Shown piece by piece: positions 11,241 to 23,700 of a DNA stretch of 64,000 nucleotides. The first letter of the stretch is position 1, and each line of letters starts with the position of its first letter. The notes beneath the pieces were generated by a model, which did not search any database, was not told the origin of the DNA, and saw only the letters and a list, made by a program, of their open reading frames with translations. This stretch comes from Chrysemys picta bellii (lineage: Eukaryota; Chordata; Testudines; Emydidae). Both the position numbers and the translations under genes were made by a program. The stretch lies in assembly GCF_011386835.1 (NCBI RefSeq), contig NC_088809.1:2737001-2801000 (forward strand). The letters run 5' to 3'.

Positions 11241-11730
11241 TGAGCCTGGGGGGATCCTATCCTGTGGGTGCTGAGCCGGGGGGGGTCCCCGTTCCATCCT
11301 GGGGGTGCTGGTGCTGGGGGTGCTGCAGCCCCCCTGGCTTGCAGTGGGTTCCGGTTCAATGGCTCTCAGCACCTTCACTATGGAAATTGTTCCAGCACCC
11401 CTGGGTGCTGAGCCGGGGGGTTCCCGTCCCGCGGGTGCTGAGCCGGGCCGGGCTGAAGAGCACGTGACAGAGCTGGGGCCGCACCTCCAGCGCTACAGGC
11501 CGCGCCGCCCGGCTCGGCCCGGCTCGCTGCGGGCAGGCGGCAGAACCCTGCTATGCCGGCGGGGGCCGCCAGGTGGCGATGCGCTGGGAGGCCTTCACTT
11601 CCCGTCGGTCCCAGCGCCCCGGAGGGACGCTCTGGCTCCTGTCCTCTATCGCTAGGGCTCGCGGGGCCGGGGGCAGGCTGACGTTGATAACAAACATGGC
11701 GGCGGGGAGCAGCAGCAACTACTGGGAAGG
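11240..11730 (+). promoter_or_regulatory. GOSR1 CpG-rich promoter region
   Basis: GC content and CpG frequency rise sharply here against the AT-rich surroundings, up to the GOSR1 ATG. No TATA box is seen, as expected for a housekeeping promoter. A CACGTGAC site at 11461-11468 (E-box of the USF/TFE class) lies 235 bp before the ATG. The 15-mer gggtgctgagccggg occurs three times (11266-11280, 11403-11417, 11433-11447). The transcription start cannot be fixed from sequence alone. Confidence 0.75.
11696..11729 (+). CDS. GOSR1: GOSR1 exon 1 (coding part)
   Basis: ATG in the context aacATGGCG, then [11 protein letters not shown] and one base of the next codon before the donor gtgagg at 11730. Three Ser in a row, from AGC repeats, make it slightly longer than the human start. 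Confidence 0.93.
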
Positions 11731-14700
11731 TGAGGCGGCGCTGGGGGGGGGAGGGAGCGGGCCAGGGCGCTGCGAGGCCCTGGCGCGGGAGGGGCCCAGA
11801 GAGGGGGGATCTGTGGGGAGCCCGGGGGTTGGTTGGGGGTCACGGGAGGCTCGGGGATGGGGGGATGGGCTGGGGGCCTGGCTCTGAGGGGACTTGGCGG
11901 GAGCTCTGGGGGGTTGGGTTTGCGGGGGTTCGGCAGGGGGTCGGGGGGGGCCTGGGAGAGATGGGCTGAGGGGCTGGGTCTAAGGGGACTTGAGGGAGCT
12001 TTGGGGGTTTGTCTCTGGGGTGGGTCGGGGGGGCTGGCTCTGAGGGGATCTGGGGGGGCCTGGGAGAGATGGGCTGAGTGGCTGGGTCTAAGGGGACTTG
12101 GGGAAGGTTTGGGGGGGTTGGGGGGAGCTTTGGGGGTTTGTCTCGGGGGTGGGTCGGGGGGGTTGGATCTGGGGGAGTCTGGGAGAGATGGGCTGAGGGG
12201 CTGGCTCTGAGGGGGGCTGGATCTAAGGGGACTTGGGGGGCTTTGGTGGGTTGGGTTTGGGGGGCTTTAGGGGGTGTTGGCTCTGAGGGGGTTCGGCAGG
12301 GGATCTGGGGGTGGATCTGAGGGGCTTGACGGGTGGTCTGGGAAGGGGTGTCCCTGGGGGGGATCATGGTATCACGAAGCTGAGGCCTAGCCTTTGCTCA
12401 GGGGCCTGGCTGGGTTAGGTGTGACCTGGGGTCCCATTACCGCCCTAGCCTTTGAGGGAGTTTCTCTCTGAGTCATGGGTGTGAAGGGGACGTCCCCAGA
12501 CACACACATGGCTGGGATGGGTGGGGTTCAGGCTGGACTGAGACCAGTCTGGAGAAAAGACCCCACCTTTAGCAGCTCAGGCTCCTGAGGGGGCTCAGGC
12601 TCTTGGCAGGGGGCTGTTTTAATTCTGTCAGAGCCTGTTTGGAAAAGTTCACCCTTCCCAGCCTTTGTCTAGGTCTTCCCCCGGTTTTGTCCTGGGATTG
12701 GGGACCAGGGTGAAGGGTGCTGTAGTGCTCAGTTTGTCAAGGATCCTAAGAGATAAGTTGGACCTTGATTGCTCCTCCTCCTTGAATGTCTCTTGTGTCT
12801 CTTCAGGCTTTGGGAGCTTTGATAGTACTGTGCACCGTGACAGTATTAACACTGTAGAAAAATAGCTGTGTGTTGGCTTTTCTGCTTGTGAATGCTTTAT
12901 TTCAGCGACCCCAGGACTACTGTAAATATATGCTGAAAACAGAAAAAAGGATATGTTAAAAGTCTCAAACTTCTAGCCTGCAATGGTCAAGAAGGATTTC
13001 CTTCTCCTCCTTCCATATACTCTCTTTGCAGCCATTCTCCACCTGGTTTGCTGACTGCTTCCAGGAGACCTAGAGAGCTGTGTGTCTGTCTAGTGAAGCA
13101 TCTGCTACTTTTCAAAGACACATGCATTTTGCTAGCTCTAGCCCCATCCCAGATTCGTTTAGGGTTTCCATTCTCTAAAGCTTCATTTGACCAGCAAATT
13201 GCAAAACCGAGTCTCATCTCTGCATCCAATGCAGGTGCTTCCCATCTCTTTTTCTTAGATGAAAACTCATTGCTGACCAGTATGCCAACAAGGTCCAAAA
13301 TTGGATGTATAGCTAACATGCAAGATAGGTTGCAGGGAACAAGGACAGTTTTGGTTCTAGCACACATGAAGACCTGTATCCAGGGAGAAGAAATAAATAG
13401 CACAAATTTAAAATGGGAGGTAACCCAGCAGCCACTTGTTATATTAAACAAGTTTCTTTCTATATTGTTGCTTTATTAGTGCACTACTTTGATTTATTCT
13501 TGTAACCAGAGCTCTGTAGTTGCTTTACAGAAGAGGTGAATCAAATTTTGGAGGTAGGAATGGAAAAGTGTTCATGAAAAGCTCTCTCTAAAATGGTCTA
13601 TGGTAGGATGTCAACTTTTCCACATCTGTGTGCTACCACCAATTGGCTAGGCTGAATATGGGACATTTTGCCTTCCTCGCCTAAAGGTGGCATACCAGCT
13701 TCAAGCAGAAGTCATCTAGTGTGACACATCCTATGTTCCTATGACTGTGAAGGCTTTTCCAGGGATGACCAGGAAAGAGTAGAGTTAATGAAGACCAAGA
13801 GAAGAAGCATGGGATTTTGGTTTTGAAATTTTTTACTGATCAAAGTGTTGTAAATAGTGTAAGATCAGGCTGTGCTAATGAGGTGTGTTTGGGGGGGGAG
13901 GGGGGGAAGAAATCTTCCTGTGAGGGGAAAAGACATGTAAAGACTTGGATGTTGCAGAAGCAGGTATAAAACTACAAAGCTGGTCTGATTTTGGCCCATT
14001 CAGCCTGATGGTGTCTCTGTAAAAGTGTGACTAGCATTTAAAGAGGACTCGAGTCCTATTGCACCCCAGAAGAGAACTGAGCTGAAATTTTCTGGAGGGG
14101 AGCAGCTGGTAATCTTTTGGTGGAGATTTTCAAAAGTGCCAAAGGGAATTAGGAGCATACAACGCAGTGGGAATTGTGTGCCTGAATTTCTTAGAGAAGT
14201 TTGTAACTGGAATTTTCCAATTTACTTGGCTGAAATGTGGTAGTTTCTAACTTGCCGTTGCTGACTTGGTCTTGTGTGTAGGTGAGATCATACTGTGTAA
14301 CATTTGTAGACACTAGTAATGGGGGAGATAATTTAGGCCATGAGTCAAATGCCGGGATGTTGCTTTATAATGATGTGGACTGATAACAGTGGCACCATGT
14401 AAAACACAGCAGAAGACATGGGGTCCCTGACCTATGGAGCTTAAAAATCTAAACAGTGTGTTCTCCAGTGCTTCATTCAGTCCAGTTCTAAATAACCACG
14501 AGAGGGCTTCTCCATCCTGGCTAAGTCTCTGGGTCACTAGTCTGATCCATTGTGATGGAACATCTATTACTTCTGTATTTTCATGACTTGTGCATACATA
14601 TAGGCATTTAATCTCTTTTGTAACAGATCTTGCCTGACTTCTCATTTTTAATGATGTAGTCTCTTATTCTGACTTCCTCTCCTTTGTTATGCACCCAAAA

Positions 14701-17700
14701 TGGTTTATTGTAAAAAAGCAAATCCCAAATATATTGGATTGTAAAGGGACCTATTAACCTCACATTTATCATTCTGTTGTTATTCAGATCTCAGGAAGCA
14801 GGCTAGACAGCTGGAGAATGAGCTTGATCTGAAGTTGGTCTCCTTCAGCAAACTGTGCACGAGCTACAGTCACAGCAGCGCCCGAGAGGGAAGACGCGAC
14901 AGGTATAGGTACTAACAGACTTCTTCATGTTTTTTTTAAAAGGCTGCTTTAAATACTCTTGATTCATTTAATCTTCCGCTTTTCTTTATTGTTTGATGCT
15001 TAGTTTTTCAAGTAGCTCATCAGAAAGTCCTTCCTGGGCATTAGGAACCATATGCTGATCTTGATGTGATGGTGGTGATCCATATGTGTGGTGCCCATTC
15101 AAGGATAGTGGAGCATCATTAGCATGATGTAAATCATTAGAAGGAATTGTGTTTAAGCTTCAGTTTGTATTTGTGGTAATCCATAGAGGGGGTGTGTCCT
15201 TGTGTATGGCAGTACAACTTGCTGCACCGTCTGTGTTCAAGTTGTATATTCATTTAGAAAATACTTTGCAGTTTTTTAAGGACTTCAACTCAAAGGCCGG
15301 AAAGCAGTTTGGATACTGATGAATTTAGCCTCTCAAATCTGCATGTGGTCTGGCTAGCATTATGGTCCCCATTGTAAAGATGAAGAAATTGAGGCACAGA
15401 GCTGTTGTGACTTGTCCAGGCTTGCATAGTGAGTACGTGGCAGAGCTGGGGTTTGAACTGAGGAGTTCTGACTCTGAGCCCTCTGCTCTAACCAATACAG
15501 GTACAGCCACTAGTTTCAAGTTTTCCTTCAGGATTACGAGTGAGAACTCCTTTTTAAAAAATAAGCCTTTTATCAAAAGAGCTAATAAATGTTCTTCGTC
15601 TGCTAGTGTCCCGTTTATGTGCATTCCCCAGTCAAGCATAGTTAAGTTTTCTAAGTCTTTCCACCTTGAGGACCAGACTCTAATTCTTTCTGAAATGTGA
15701 AGACAATTACATTATTAACTTCATAAACGGTGTCCATGCACATGCAGCCTTCTCTCTATCAGTCACTGTATATTAATTGAGTCTGTTGCAATGGGAATCA
15801 TTCTGGAACTCGCTCCAAGCCTAAAGTGAGAGAAATCATCATCCTTCAAAACCTTCCCTAAAGCTCCCCTCTACTGGGTTGCCTACCAAATATTCAACAA
15901 TATCTAGGTATCCCGTGTACTGTGACCTCTGCTGCTTATTCTGAACATGATTGTGTCACTGTCACCTTTTCCTTCTTTCTCCCCTCTTCCCGGTTCTGTT
16001 TGTGTCCACCTGTTGTTGCTTAGAGGCTAAAACTGTAGGCTCTTTGTGGCATGGAGTGTGTGTGTTTTATTGCATGTAGCACCCAGCACAATGGGGCCTT
16101 ATCCCTGATTGAGGTCTGTCAGTGTTTCTGCAATACAAATAAGACACCTAAATGGAAGCAGTCCAACTTGACTGCCCAAGTGTTAGTTAATTTTGTTCTC
16201 ATTTTCTCTTCACTCCCCCAATCCACAGAAACAAACCTTGGTCTCTCTTGGTCTGACTGTCTTTGTTTTATCTGCCTTTCCCAATAAGTGTTAGTAGATT
16301 GCAATCCTACCCCTTGAAAGCCACATTCCTCCTCTCCTAGTACAACAGCTCTCTCTCTCTCTGTGTTTCAAAGAGAGGACACCAAAATGGATTGTGTCTA
16401 AATGTATTTGTCGGATTGAATGGGTCTCTTCTGACATTGCTCAGGGTGAGCAGAGTGACCCAGAATCTGTTTCCTTGACGAAGCCCAAGAGCAGCGCCAG
16501 GAGTGACCACTCCCTTCCTGAATCAGGGCTGCTGCTGCCACCACTGCTGCCTCCATCTCTCTCTCTCTTATACGTTGCCAGATTTGTATTGTGCGGTGTT
16601 TGTAATATAACCTGGACATACCACTGACTTCTCGTGTCCAGAGAGAAAGATGGATGATAGAAAAGACACTAGTTTTCTTTCCTCTTCCTATCCCAATAAT
16701 TAGAGGTTACCAGAGAAAAGAGTATTGCCTTCAAAAGATGTAAGCTGTTACCTTACAGGTGTCGGTCTGTTGTGTGTTTGCGCCTATCCCCTTGCTTGTG
16801 TGTGATTTTTTCCCTGTGTAATTTTTAACTGCTTTGACAAGCCTGGGGAGATGGACTATGTAGAAAACACAATTTATCCCAATTTTTCTATGTGGTATGT
16901 TGTTCTTGTTTAAAATGTGTCTGCAGGAGTTTCTAGCCCTGTATTGTTAATGTACATTTACATAATTATAACATACTAATATTGAAACCCACTTTCCTGC
17001 TAAAATGGAATCATAAAGAATAGTGTGGGAAAGAAGCATCATTGTTCGGCAAGTAATGATTTCTGACATTACCAGTGATTTAGTACCAGATATTAGCTTC
17101 TAGAGGGAAGTAAGGCCATGTCTACACTAGTACTTCTGTTGGCAAAACTTACATAGCTCAGCGGTGTGGAAAAAAAACAACCTCCACCCCCAGGCTACAT
17201 AAGTTTTGCCAGCATCAGTGCTCATGTGCACAGCGCTATGTTGGCCCCAGAGCCTCTCCTGCTGTCATAGTTACCGCCGCTTGTTGAGTTGGTTTTATTG
17301 CGTCGACGGGCGAGCTCTCTCCCATTGGCATAACATGGCTACATGAGTGCTCTTCAGCGGCACTGCTGTAAGTGTAGACATGGCCTTAGACTCTTTGAGG
17401 GGTATATATCTCATGGTATTTCAACTGAGGTATTGGACTAATGAGGCAGTCGATACAGGGAAAATTTCTTTTTCTTTTTTTTTTTTCTAAAGTTAATTTT
17501 TGACTTTAGGAAACCTACGTAGAAAATAAAATTGCCCTTGTACATATGCCTGCTATTGACACGTGGTGTCCGAATAGTCACAAAAGGATGTTGTGCCTTT
17601 CAGTAATTGCTGCTGCTCTTTTCCTCTTAGTTCTGATACAACTCCTCTCTTAAATGGGTCGAGCCAAGACAGAATGTTTGAAACCATGGCGGTGGAGATT

Positions 17701-20700
17701 GAACAACTTCTGGGAAGGGTAAATGAGTTCTCCTATTCTTATTTCAATACCTAATAGGACTTTGAAGACCTTAATAGATCTACCGTTCCTGCATAGGCTG
17801 TAGAATGTGCACTTGATGACAATATGCCTCCGTTAAACAAAACAAGATGTTTAGTAACACTGGTAACAGTGGTTGGTAGATACCTCACTGAAAACATGTT
17901 AATCAGCATTGTAGCTCCTTTACGGAAAAGTGTCCCTTTGTTTTTGTTTTTTGTTTGTTTTTTCTGTAGCTTACTGGAATAAATGACAAAATGGCGGAGT
18001 ACACCAACAGCGCAGGAGTCCCATCCCTGAATGCAGCACTGATGCACACGTTACAGCGTCACAGAGACATATTGCAGGTAAGTCACATGCAATACTTTTG
18101 TTACTTGTTTTTATGCTGTCTCTTCATTGTAGTGATACTTACTGATATAACCTCACACAAAATCCAAATACTCGTGTGGGTGGGTGTGGGTGTGTGTGTG
18201 AAAATGTAAAAAAACCCCAACAACCCTAAAATGTTGATTGGCAGGGAGAAGTTTGAGGGATGCTATATCACTGAAAAGTAAATGCTATCAGTTTTTAGTT
18301 GTGACCAATGCATAGCAGGTTAAAATGTCTAATGTAAAAGATGTCTTTGTCTCATATGCTGCAAGGAAAGGATATAGAAAATAGGATCCTAATAACCAAA
18401 AGGAAATAATCTTACCCACAGCTGTTGTGGTTTTACGCACTATGTGGATAGAATTATTTAATCATTTCTATCCTAAAAGGGTCATCTTTATAACATTTAC
18501 CTTCTTGGTTTTCTGTATATTTCAAAAACGATATAATGAAGCTATTTTTGGTCTGTGGTGTAAGGTTTTCATGCTTGGGTTTATTCCACTCTATTGTTTG
18601 TTAGCATCCAGTAGTTACATAAACTTAATTACAGTTGGGACTCTCAGATGAAGAAAAAGCTGTCCCAAGGAAGCTGTTGAAATAAGCAATTGAATGCATT
18701 GAATATGAAAGTGAACCTCATATTCAAAGGTTTTAAATGCAGCTAAAATTAATTACCAAAAAGATGACTATGCCATAGCTCCCAAGAGGTCTATGCAGTT
18801 TTCCTGGTTTAGTGACTACCTGATCTTGATGTAAAATTATTAGGGATGTTTCACAATTTCTCAATATTTGAATGTGTGTGTTCCTTCACTAGCTTCCCAA
18901 ATATGTCACGCAGGGAGTGCAAGACTTCTGCACAAGCTGACATCCAGTTTCTATTTGATGTTGCCCTTTTACAAAGGCTTTCACTGTGGTACCCATATCT
19001 TGGACCTTTTCTCTGTAGTACTCAATGTTTCCTTTGCTGAGAGGGGAAAAATTAAATCTGCGTTAAAAATAGTTGACAGATATTCAGTTAAGATCCCATT
19101 AGATGCTATTGCTTTAAAACAACAAGAACAAACCCAAAAACAAAAGGCACTTTGGGTAGTGCCTTAAAATGTGATCATCTATGAAGTCTTGTAATTTAAT
19201 TATTGATGCATTTCTTACTGAGAGATTTAAATATTATCAACCTCAGCAAGCTAACTAACTAACAGCAGCTGGGAGGTGTAATTCCCAGTTTGGGACAAAC
19301 CTGCACTAGTTCTGCTCAAGCTGGCACTCTAAAAATGGTGGGGTTGGCCATGGTGGCACAGGCAGCACTTGGGCTAGCTGCCTGAGTACAATCCTATCTG
19401 ACCCCTGGGCACATACTTGGGCAACTAGTCCTAGCCGCCACCCATGTTGTACAAATATTTGTAGTGCACTGGCTTGAGGAGAGCTAGCGCATGGACGTCT
19501 ACCTGAGATGGGAATTACACCTCCCAGCTGCAGGGTAAATGTGTGAATTTCCAGGTTCTGAGAGTAGGATTTTAATGTCAGCTCATCAAATGGCCTAAAC
19601 TCACATGCTGTGTGGGAGACTCTCATATAAGAGACACTATCCATTTAAAAAGCACACTAATGCAGTGGTTCACAAACCTTTTTTTCCTGTGGACCACTTG
19701 AAAGTTGGTGAGGGTCTCAGCAGACCACTTAATGATCTTTCCAAATGTTGTTTGTACTCTTGGATAACTATTGTAAGGCGCTTTGGATAAAAGTGCTATA
19801 TTAAAAAAAAAACTTAACTAACTTTTTTGTTCTACAAATAAAAGCACACAACTCCTATTTTAATATCAGTGGTGTAACCTTTCTAATGAGACGGATGTGC
19901 CCCCTCTCCCCCACTGCTGCAGTCCCTGAGCTGGGATTGGGAAGGGGGGGGGGGGTCTCTCCCCGGCAGCCGCAGCCCTGGAGCTGGGGAAAGTCACCTC
20001 TTTCTCTGGCTGCTGCAGCCCTGCACATCCCAAATTCCCCTCCCCCCTTCTCAGCCCACTGCCCCCTCCCATCTACCTCCTATTCCCCCCCAAGACCACC
20101 ACCTCACCTTACATGTGCGTCTTCTCCAGGGTCCAGGCACCTAATTAGTGGAGCCACGCCTGCGCAGTTCCACTAATTAGGTGGGTGGCCCTTCATTTTC
20201 TTGTGTGCGGCCGCCGAGGCACGAACCTTAGAACTATCTGCGGACCACCTGACTGGGGCTCATGGACCACTGGGGGTCTGCAGACCACAGTTTGAGAACC
20301 TCTGCACTAATGTCTGAAAGCTTTTTAGGTACTCTCTTTTTACTTTTCCTATCTAGATAACAGAATATACGCACTTAATTCTTGCAAAAAATGTTTGGTT
20401 CATTTATTAACAGGAAAACTGACATAAGTTTTTAACAAGTTGTATTGATCATTTTTACACACTTTACTCTTTAACTCTGAACATTATAGGGACCACCTAC
20501 AAAGTCTGTTTAATATTACACAAGATGCCATCTCTATTTAGCTTCTTTAAACATAACATCACAAACAGTACAATTTGTAATGATTATCATTTTTCATTTT
20601 TTTTTAAGCATTAAAACATAGCCCCCTTTGTTATTTACAGTGTTTATTTACGTGACCTGGTACTTCCAGTGAAGAGTACCAGTTTTTAAAATGCAGAAAT

Positions 20701-23700
20701 GATAAACTCAAGCATTAAAACATTTCTTTACGGAATACACAAACCATTACTAGTAAACAGTACCAGTGTTTAAAAATACAGAAATGATCATTTTAAGTTG
20801 CAACATCAGCAATACTAATGTGTGCACGATGGTTGTTCAGTTAATATGGAGAGCCAGCTAATGGAGGCTCAGATAAACGGGGTTCTGATGTCTTGGAATT
20901 GGAAAAAGTACAGAGAATAGCAGCAAAAATAACTAGGGGTTTGGAACAGCTTTCATACTAGGAGAATTTAAAAAGACTGGAGCTATTCATCTTAGAGAAG
21001 AGATGATTAAGAGGGGATATGATAGAGGTCTATAAAATCCTTTCTGGTGTGGAGAAAGTGAATAGGGAAGTGTTATTTACCCCTTCACATAACATGAGAA
21101 CCAGGGGTCATGCAATGAAATTTATAAGCAACAGATTTAAAGCAAACTTAAGGAAGTACTTCATACAGTGCACAGCCAACCCGTGGAACTCATTGCCAGG
21201 GAATGTTGTGAAGGCCAAAAGTATAACTGGTTTCAGAAAGAATTAAGATAAGTTCATGGACAATAGGTTCATCGGTGTCTGCTCACCAAAAATGTCAGGA
21301 ACATAATCCCATGCTCTGTGTGTCCCTAAACCTCTGACTGCCACCAGCTGGGACTGGATGACAGGATGAGTCGCTTAATAATTGCTCTATTCTGTTCATT
21401 CCCTCTGAAGCTTCAGGCATTGGCCACTGTTGGAAGACAGGACACTGGGCTAAATGGACCATTGGTCTGTTCCAGTCTGGCCGTTCTTATTTTATGTGAA
21501 AACGAGAGGAGGGGGTTTAGAATGGAAGTTCCAGTATAACCTTAACCATTGAGATCATTAGTAAGCAAGTACTGGAATGCAGTAGAAGTAATAAAACTTT
21601 CAAGCCTATTTTCCCTTTTTACTAGCCGTTTCATTGGCTAGTTTTCTGCCTAGTTAGTACCTGTTGGTCAGATCTTGTTGGCAGAGTGTTGCCATTGTCA
21701 AGATCTAATGGTGCTTAAAATACTTGTTTTGTTACAGGATTACACACATGAATTCCATAAAACCAAAACCAACTTTCTGGCAGTACGGGAAAGGGAAAAT
21801 CTCCTGGGATCAGTACGGAAAGATATTGAGTAAGTCTGGGTATAAACAATGGCAATAGACTTAAACACTTCTCTTGTCCTGACTGGAAGAAGCGCATTTA
21901 TTTGAATCATTACCCCATTTTCTGAGATATTTTGCATGATTTTTTAAAGTGCTTCTTTCAGAGCTGGCTCATTTCAAGTACATTGTCGGGCATATTAGGA
22001 GGCTGTACATTGAAACTAAATCTATTCTAGCCAAATGTTCCAGCACTGAAATAATCCTGGCTCTCCTTTCCAGTAGTGTGGGATGTGTGCTTCCCTAAAT
22101 CAAATGAATTAGTATATGTTTAAAGGAGGGTCAAAAACTTCCAATGTAAAGTGAAGAAAAAGACTATTCTGATTGGAGCAATTGTCTTAAGTTTCAGATT
22201 GAATTAATACGTTGTTTCAGTCAGATCTGGCTCTTTGATTGTCTCAAAATTCACTTTTGATACAAGCAGCTTGTAATCATGATTACTAGCTTTTAAAAGA
22301 TGCAAATTGCATTTGAGAATTGAGCTGTTTAGCATGCTTGTTAGAGATCATATTTAACAGCTGTGGATGTAAATCACAGATAAAGACTCTCCATGAGGCA
22401 AAAGTTAATCTTCGTAAAACCTTTTGAGAAATACTTCTACCTATCCTCTGTCCTATTTTTGTGTCACCTGTTCTTTTTGCGGATACAGACTAACACGGCT
22501 ACTACTCTGAAACCTATTTTTGTGTGTGTCTCTTCCCTAGATTTAATTCTAGGGATCTTTGTTTGAAAATATAGAATCTTCTGTTTTGTAGGAGCTCTTC
22601 TGCTTTTCTATATTCCTCACCTTGAGTTGGATTTCTTTGTGACAACACAAACCTCACAACCATTTTAACTTCACATGAGGGGATCGCAGCAGGAGCATTT
22701 ACTGCTTTTAGGAGCAAAGATTGTGTTTTCATGTGAACTTCCCTGGTAGCAATAAACCGTAATAGTAAACAAGCAGAATGTTTTTCAGTGAATCTCTAAA
22801 AAACAAACCTCGAGTGTTTGCAATATAATTAAGCCTGGATGTGAATTGGAAGTTTACTTTTCCTTCTACAACCCCTTAGTGAGTCTCTCTGGAACACCAG
22901 CAGAGGGCATCTGCCTTTCCTTTATCTATCCAGTGTACATTTCAGAATGTTTCCCTCAGGGAAAGAGAAATTACAACATGCTTCTGAATGGGAAAATAGC
23001 AAACTCTTTTCTGAGAGGGGTTATTTTGAGCCCAGGTGAAACTGGGAAAGCTGTATGTACTGATTTATTATAGCCTCTCTCTAGTTAGGGTTGGGTTCCA
23101 CTTTGCTCTTGGAAAAGTGTGTGTGTGTGTATACAATATACACACACACACACATATATACATATATATGTATAGGTAGGGTAAAACACTTGAATCCATT
23201 TTCTATGGTTTAGTTTATCAGTTTAAAAAAAAGTATTTTAATGATACTGAGACTTTTCCATTTGGTGATTTAGAAATAACCGAATTTAACATACAAGCTA
23301 GGTCTGTCAAGCGATTAACAAAATTAATGATAATTAATCGCACTGTTAAACAATAATAGAATACCATTTACTTCAATATTTTTGGATGTCTTCTACATTT
23401 TCAAATATAATGATTTCAGTTACAACACAGAATACAGGGTGTACAGTACTCACTTTATAATCACTTTGATTACAAATATTTGCACTGTAAAAAACAAAAG
23501 AAATAGTATTTTTCAGTTCACCTAATACAAGCACTGTAGTGCAATCTCTTTATCATGAAAGTTGAACTTACAAATGTAGAATTATGTACCAAAAACAACT
23601 GCATTCAGAAACAAAACAGTGTAAAACTTTAGAGCCTACAAGTCCACGCATGGGATTTTTCACATGGGATTTTGTAAACGGCATTGCAAGGTATTTACGT

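Larger units (their letters stand above)
14909..17630 (+). other. GOSR1: GOSR1 intron 2
   Basis: It holds, in order, a MIR-type SINE (15355-15498), an L2-like LINE end (15830-16145) and a terminal-inverted-repeat element (17111-17388). The rest shows nothing I can name. Confidence 0.7.
18078..21737 (+). other. GOSR1: GOSR1 intron 4
   Basis: It holds a GT-rich stretch (18172-18202), a 267-bp inverted-repeat element (19265-19531), a 642-bp hAT element (19663-20304) and a CR1 LINE end (20895-21495). In 20640-20800 a loose tandem pair is visible (agtaccagttttt and agtaccagtgttt blocks). Other parts are unexplained. Confidence 0.7.

Noticed and set aside
10781..11378. 192- and 129-codon minus strand frames
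   Set aside because: Pro/Ala-rich translations of the GC-rich GOSR1 promoter flank; composition only.
11833..12367. Gly-rich + strand and Pro-rich minus strand frames in GOSR1 intron 1
   Set aside because: Repetitive translations of the G-rich minisatellite; the same repeat is open in several frames.
12987..13479. 143- and 154-codon frames on opposite strands
   Set aside because: Mutually overlapping frames in an intron, with no recognisable domain.
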